Positions 5,837 through 9,200 of a stretch of DNA of 9,200 nucleotides are shown piece by piece. Position 1 is the first letter of the stretch; each line of letters starts with the position of its first letter. Source of the DNA: Flavobacteriales bacterium (lineage in GTDB: Bacteria > Bacteroidota > Bacteroidia > Flavobacteriales_D > Sanyastnellaceae); contig JAIYCK010000298.1 of the NCBI GenBank assembly GCA_027488055.1, positions 1 through 9,200 of the forward strand, given 5' to 3'. A program made the position numbers and the translations under genes. A model generated the notes under the pieces. That model was not told the DNA's origin. It saw only the letters and a program-made list of their open reading frames with translations, and did no database searches.

Positions 5837-5978
5837 AGATCCTTCACTTCGCTCAGGATGACAACGGGGCGGATACTAATATAAGGCTTGGCCTGTATGG
5901 CCTTCGTTCAATCCAAATCAAGATGGGCAAGCGATTGAGGTACATGGACGTGGTCAGCCTGAGCGCAGTGACGAATGT
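5837..5978 (+). repeat. Inverted-end repeat unit, copy 2
   Basis: A second copy of the unit, 250 bases further on. The left end (5837-5863) differs from copy 1 by two bases. The right end (5952-5978) is more decayed, pairing at 21 of 27 positions. The inner arms are GCTTGGCC (5886-5893) and GGGCAAGC (5925-5932), seven of eight paired. A 39-base core (5883-5921) is identical to 5632-5670 in copy 1, and similarity starts upstream of the ends (5571 and 5821), so the copies arose by tandem duplication or repeated insertion. Confidence 0.65.
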
Positions 5979-6013
5979 CAACCCTTGTGATTAAACATAG
6001 TATCCCGGCGTCT

Positions 6014-6065
6014 CCGGTGCCCGAGCGTTCGCATTGAGCGGAGTCGAAATGGAGTCGAGGGATCT
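6014..6065 (-). repeat. Dispersed GTCGA-type repeat
   Basis: The segment starts CCGGTGCCCGAGCG and ends GGAGTCGAGGGATCT. It is the reverse complement of the 24 bases at 5148-5171 with extra bases (a second GAGCG and a second GGAGTCGA, the two GGAGTCGA copies being three bases apart at 6040-6047 and 6051-6058). This matches a short dispersed repeat style frequent in Bacteroidota intergenic DNA. Confidence 0.55.
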
Positions 6066-6181
6066 TTTCCATCAACACACCCCATTCCCCCCATTTGCAT
6101 GGTTATCAATGGTCCAGAATGAGCAATAAATCCCCCTGAGTGATTATTTTATCTTATTAATTACTTAATTCATCGAATATT

Positions 6182-6212
6182 TTTGATTTTTCATCGTACT
6201 TACTTACATTTG
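6182..6212 (+). promoter_or_regulatory. Bacteroidota-type promoter of siaB-like gene
   Basis: A TTTG (-33 element) at 6182-6185 and an exact TAnnTTTG match, TACATTTG, at 6205-6212 are separated by 19 bases, the spacing seen in promoters of this phylum. Transcription would begin some 5-8 bases later, leaving a leader of about 20 bases before the ATG at 6241. This is the best promoter in the window. Confidence 0.65.
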
Positions 6213-6240
6213 CCACTGAACTAAGACCACGACATTCTAC

Positions 6241-6810
6241 ATGAGTTTGGCAACCAGCAAAAAGCTTGCTATCCCGCAGGATATTTATCGCGATCGTTTG
6301 CGGCGGTGCGTGGATGAACCATCCACTGTGATCCTCGCGCACTATGGCGGTTTCTGCACCAATACCACCGACGGCCTACTCAAAGTCTTTGAAAATACCC
6401 TCATTGGCAACGGAGAAAAAAGATCTTTCGTCAAGCGCTTCTGCGGTCTTTTCATTGAAGTAGCGCAAAACATGTGCATCCATGGCGCCCGCGACAACAG
6501 CGGATTGTACCAGTCTTTTATGATCATCCTACGAGATGAAAATCAATACCGCATCGTGAGTGGCAATCTAGTGCTCAGCCACGATCGCGATCGTTTGAAC
6601 GACAAATTTGCCGAAATCGAAAACCTCAGTCAAGACGAACTACACCGCTTGTACATCGAAACGCTGAGCAACGATGAATTCAGCACCAAAGGCGGCGCAG
6701 GCCTCGGTTTGCTCACCATCGCCCGCAAAAGCGAAGGCAGCTTCACCCACCACATCGAACCGTTGGACACGCATTTCTCTTACCTCACCTTAGAGATCAT
6801 CATTCAGTAA
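6241..6810 (+). CDS. siaB: SiaB family protein kinase
   Basis: A 189-residue protein with the features of the SiaB family, a divergent member of the GHKL (histidine-kinase-like ATPase) fold. The N-box-like helix is FIEVAQNMCIHG at 71-82 with E73 and N77, and the glycine-rich nucleotide lid is KGGAGLGLLTIARKS at 150-164. In Pseudomonas, SiaB phosphorylates the small regulator SiaC, opposing the SiaA phosphatase, to control biofilm and c-di-GMP output. Bacteroidota homologues are usually next to a SiaC-like (DUF1987) gene. Here the next gene is an unrelated membrane protein, so the substrate is either elsewhere or different. The protein is soluble with no sensor domain. The ATG follows a good promoter, and 149 bases separate it from the next gene. 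The symbol reflects family membership, not proven orthology. Confidence 0.82.
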   Translation: MSLATSKKLAIPQDIYRDRLRRCVDEPSTVILAHYGGFCTNTTDGLLKVFENTLIGNGEKRSFVKRFCGLFIEVAQNMCIHGARDNSGLYQSFMIILRDENQYRIVSGNLVLSHDRDRLNDKFAEIENLSQDELHRLYIETLSNDEFSTKGGAGLGLLTIARKSEGSFTHHIEPLDTHFSYLTLEIIIQ

Positions 6811-6959
6811 TCACCGCATCGGCAAAAGGCCACGCCGCGCTGCTCACCACAAGGTCACAGCGCTTGCTGCCATTCAATATTTTCCAACACCTCACCAATT
6901 CGGGTGTGCGTATTGTATTTTCGCTGCCGCTTAACGCACCTTTTTGCATTCAATCGACT

Positions 6960-7577
6960 ATGAGTACCGAAATTCAGCACAGCCAGTTGGCTCCTTTATT
7001 GGACAAAATCAACGCCCATTTCAGCATTCAATTGAGCCCCGCTCAGTTTACAGCTCCGAATTACTCGGCTTCCAGTTTGGAAGACATCCTGGTGCAAAAA
7101 ATCGTTGACGCGCAAACGGGCGACTGGACTACCGAAATGGCCATGGACATGCTCACCCACGCCATCGAAAAAACAACTGGCACTCCGAGAGCCTCAATGC
7201 ACGGTGATAGCTTGCTCAACGAGTTGATCCCACGCGCCAGCCGCAAGGAAAACATCGCCAAAATGAGCGCTCAAATGGGTGTTCCACTCGATATTTTACG
7301 CCCCAATGCCATCCTCAATGGCACTTTCATTCTCATCTTCTTCTCGTGCATTCCCATGGGCATCGGATTGAGCTACTTCGCCGCGGCCATCACGGCTGTG
7401 GTCTCTGGCACCGTGCTTTACATCCTCCACAAAACGGGTAAGGACTTCAAAGTGAGAACCCTGGTGGCCTGGGCCGATCAACTGGCTTGGAAAAACTACC
7501 TCAAGGATGCCAAAAAAGGAGGCGACTTTACGCACGAAGAATTGCGTAAAACCATCGGCCCTTGGATCCGCGGCTAA
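6960..7577 (+). CDS. Hypothetical membrane protein (205 residues)
   Basis: I do not recognise a named family. The N-terminal 115 residues are helical and soluble-looking (MSTEIQHSQLAPLLDKI, with TTEMAMDMLTHAIEK at 57-71). Two hydrophobic segments follow at about 117-138 and 139-156 (FILIFFSCIPMGIGLSYF, AAAITAVVSGTVLYIL). A basic, Trp-containing tail follows (VRTLVAWADQLAWKNYLKDAKK), ending in KTIGPWIRG. The hairpin of two helices suggests an inner-membrane protein with both ends in the cytoplasm. I start it at the ATG at 6960 rather than an in-frame ATG at 6864: the 32 extra residues have no coding character, and a T-rich TTTTTGCA stretch typical of the promoter zone lies just before 6960. 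It runs in the same direction as the SiaB-like gene and may share its transcript, but the 149-base gap leaves this open. Confidence 0.72.
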   Translation: MSTEIQHSQLAPLLDKINAHFSIQLSPAQFTAPNYSASSLEDILVQKIVDAQTGDWTTEMAMDMLTHAIEKTTGTPRASMHGDSLLNELIPRASRKENIAKMSAQMGVPLDILRPNAILNGTFILIFFSCIPMGIGLSYFAAAITAVVSGTVLYILHKTGKDFKVRTLVAWADQLAWKNYLKDAKKGGDFTHEELRKTIGPWIRG

Positions 7578-7685
7578 TGCTGCGCTTAGGTCTCGTATAA
7601 TCCCGCTTATTTCGTTGTCGGTGTTTGGCTTCATTGCAGCTACATTCGCGCGCGCCCGAAATCTTTCAATGGGCCTTCGTGTGAT

Positions 7686-9200
7686 ATGAACCGACTTGCA
7701 CTCCTTATTTTTTTGACCCTTTGCAGCGGCCTTGGTCTGCAAGCTCAATCCAATCAACCCAACTGGGGCGATCTCATTCACCGCCGGACACTGACACTGC
7801 AAGACCTTTCGCTCCTGCACGATTCGGTATGGCCAGTGGCTCCTACCCTGCGCGGTCAAGGATTCAAACAGATGGAAAGATACTTTGCACTACATGCCAG
7901 CCGCCTCAACGCCAATGGTCTGCCCTACAGCGGCGAGGAAGTATTGCGTCAATGGCTCGAAGTCCAATCGTACAATGCCACCCGCAGTCTCAGCGGCAAC
8001 TGGCAGGTCCTCGGCCCTGTGTTGGACGACGTCACCACCCGCGATCACATCGAAGGAGTGGGTCGCACCTCGTGCACCGCCTTCCATCCCACCGATCCCC
8101 AAATCATGCTCTGCGGAACCCCAGCTGGCGGGATCTGGCGCACCACCAATGGTGGACAATCATGGACTACGCAAACCGACCAATTGCCCACCCTCGGTAT
8201 TTCAGCACTCCTTTTCGATCCCACTGATCCCACCATCGTGTATGCAGGGACAGGCGATCGCGATGCAGGTGACAGCCCGGGCATGGGCATCCTCAAAAGC
8301 ACTGACAGCGGTATCACATGGACTTTCTTCAATGCGGGCATCGAAAACTTCAACATCAATACGCTGCGCTACCAACCTAGCACCGGCGCCATTTGGGCCG
8401 CCACCAGCGAAGGGGTCTATGTCAGTACCGACGGAGCACTCACATGGACGCAGTCCAGCGAAAACACTGTCATCTACAAGGACATGGAGTTTCATCCCAC
8501 CAACGATCAAATCATCTACGCCACAGGGGCGGGCCGATTGTACATCAGCAACGATGGCGGCGCCAACTGGGACTTTGTGCTGCAAACCTTGGGGACAGGC
8601 AGCCGCATGTGCGTGGAAGTAACACCCGCTGCGCCGGATTATGTGTACATCCTCAAAACAGGTACCACCGACTTCAGTGGATTTTTTAGAAGCACCGATG
8701 CGGGCCAAACCTTTGTGGAAATGAGCGACTCGCCGAACATCATGGGCTGGGCCGCCGATGGCTCCAGCACAGGTGGTCAAGCATGGTACGACCTCTGCAT
8801 GGCGGCCGATCCTGTCAATCCCGAATTGGTGTATGTCGGCGGAATCCGCATGAAAAAATCCATCGACGGCGGCGTGACGTGGTTGGACATCAACCCCAAT
8901 TTTTTGCACGTTGACCAGCATGAATGTCAGTTTTCGCCGCACAATCTCGAACTTTATGTGAACAACGATGGCGGTATCTATCGCTATCAAAATCATCAAG
9001 AGTGGATGGACATCAGCGATGGCATCATCAATGGACAAATCTACCAATTGGGTCAAAGCGTGAATTCACCCAACCACACCCTCACCGGATTTCAAGACAA
9101 TGGCACGGCCGAGTTCAATGGGGTGTATTGGAAGCGCCGCGGCGGCGGTGATGGTTTTGAATGTGCCTACGATCACCTCTCCGATGTGACACGCTATGGC
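7686..9200 (+). CDS. Secreted Asp-box (BNR) beta-propeller protein, partial
   Basis: The frame is open from the ATG at 7686 to the right edge (505 residues, no stop), so the C-terminus is missing. A signal peptide is clear: MNRLALLIFLTLCSGLGLQA then QS, with cleavage after LQA. The body holds repeated Asp-box motifs (S-x-D-x-G-x-T-W): TTNGGQSW near residue 153, KSTDSGITW near 204, VSTDGALTW near 246, ISNDGGANW near 287, RSTDAGQTF near 335, KSIDGGVTW near 391, and NNDGG near 426. These cap blades of sialidase or sortilin/VPS10-like propellers. The sialidase catalytic residues cannot be confirmed, so this is not called a sialidase. Proteins of this layout in Bacteroidota usually end in a type IX secretion sorting domain, which would lie outside the window. 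Upstream, TACATTCG (7641-7648) is one base from the -7 consensus. It is probably an extracellular or surface protein for binding or degrading polymers. Confidence 0.87.
   Translation, partial: MNRLALLIFLTLCSGLGLQAQSNQPNWGDLIHRRTLTLQDLSLLHDSVWPVAPTLRGQGFKQMERYFALHASRLNANGLPYSGEEVLRQWLEVQSYNATRSLSGNWQVLGPVLDDVTTRDHIEGVGRTSCTAFHPTDPQIMLCGTPAGGIWRTTNGGQSWTTQTDQLPTLGISALLFDPTDPTIVYAGTGDRDAGDSPGMGILKSTDSGITWTFFNAGIENFNINTLRYQPSTGAIWAATSEGVYVSTDGALTWTQSSENTVIYKDMEFHPTNDQIIYATGAGRLYISNDGGANWDFVLQTLGTGSRMCVEVTPAAPDYVYILKTGTTDFSGFFRSTDAGQTFVEMSDSPNIMGWAADGSSTGGQAWYDLCMAADPVNPELVYVGGIRMKKSIDGGVTWLDINPNFLHVDQHECQFSPHNLELYVNNDGGIYRYQNHQEWMDISDGIINGQIYQLGQSVNSPNHTLTGFQDNGTAEFNGVYWKRRGGGDGFECAYDHLSDVTRYG

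Larger units (their letters stand above)
5135..6240. other. Gene-free 1.1 kb repeat region
   Basis: No coding gene is supported in this stretch. Open frames at 5373-5723 and 5737-5994 cross structured repeats whose period is not a multiple of three and show no coding character. The region contains, in order, a hairpin (5147-5181), a 15-base tandem repeat (5174-5233), three hairpins at 64-65 base spacing (5304-5485), two copies of an approximately 143-base inverted-end unit (5587-5730 and 5837-5978), and a dispersed GTCGA-type repeat (6014-6065). The last 170 bases are AT-rich and contain the promoter of the SiaB-like gene. Confidence 0.7.

Noticed and set aside
5737..5994. 85-codon plus-strand frame
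   Set aside because: It is built mainly from the second inverted-end unit and its flanks. The homologous stretch in copy 1 is not kept open in the same way, so it is not a gene.
7507..7689. 60-codon plus-strand frame whose stop overlaps the start of the propeller gene
   Set aside because: It overlaps the end of the 205-residue membrane protein in another frame, and its translation has no recognisable feature. The ATGA overlap appears to be chance.
8202..9056. 284-codon minus-strand frame
   Set aside because: It lies antisense to the Asp-box propeller gene, which has a signal peptide and seven recognisable motifs. The minus frame is a shadow of its codon bias.

Overview
The window looks like a chromosomal segment from a member of the Bacteroidota, possibly a Saprospiria-like or marine flavobacterial lineage. 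The evidence is promoter-like TAnnTTTG boxes just upstream of several starts, starts without Shine-Dalgarno sequences, and a secreted Asp-box beta-propeller of the kind common in this phylum. No rRNA, tRNA or CRISPR array is visible. The lineage is an inference from style, not from a marker gene.

Layout. From 264 to 3162 the genes lie on the minus strand: a two-helix membrane protein (264-743), then, in transcription order, a likely operon of a hemerythrin-fold protein (3162-2512), a two-domain GNAT acetyltransferase (2515-1649) joined by a 4-base ATGA overlap, and a peptide-deformylase-fold protein with an N-terminal signal or anchor (1637-849). From about 3190 to 4880 the DNA turns strikingly AT-rich. 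It holds one minus-strand gene for an FRG-domain protein (4409-3405), flanked by inverted copies of GCACATAA(C/T) and followed by an imperfect hairpin. This suggests an acquired, cassette-like insertion. A short gene of unknown function follows on the plus strand (4883-5134).

From 5135 to 6240 there is about 1.1 kb without a convincing gene, but it is full of structured repeats: a 15-base tandem repeat, three regularly spaced hairpins whose stems differ yet stay paired, two tandem copies of an approximately 143-base unit with terminal inverted repeats and a nested inner inverted repeat, and dispersed GTCGA-type repeats at both ends in opposite orientation. This is the least ordinary part of the window.

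From 6241 to the end the genes lie on the plus strand: a SiaB-family (histidine-kinase-like ATPase fold) protein behind a good Bacteroidota-type promoter, a hypothetical membrane protein, and the first 505 residues of a large secreted Asp-box/BNR propeller protein that runs off the right edge.

No complete known defence or biosynthetic system is present. The best candidates for something undescribed are the covarying hairpin trio and the FRG-gene cassette.
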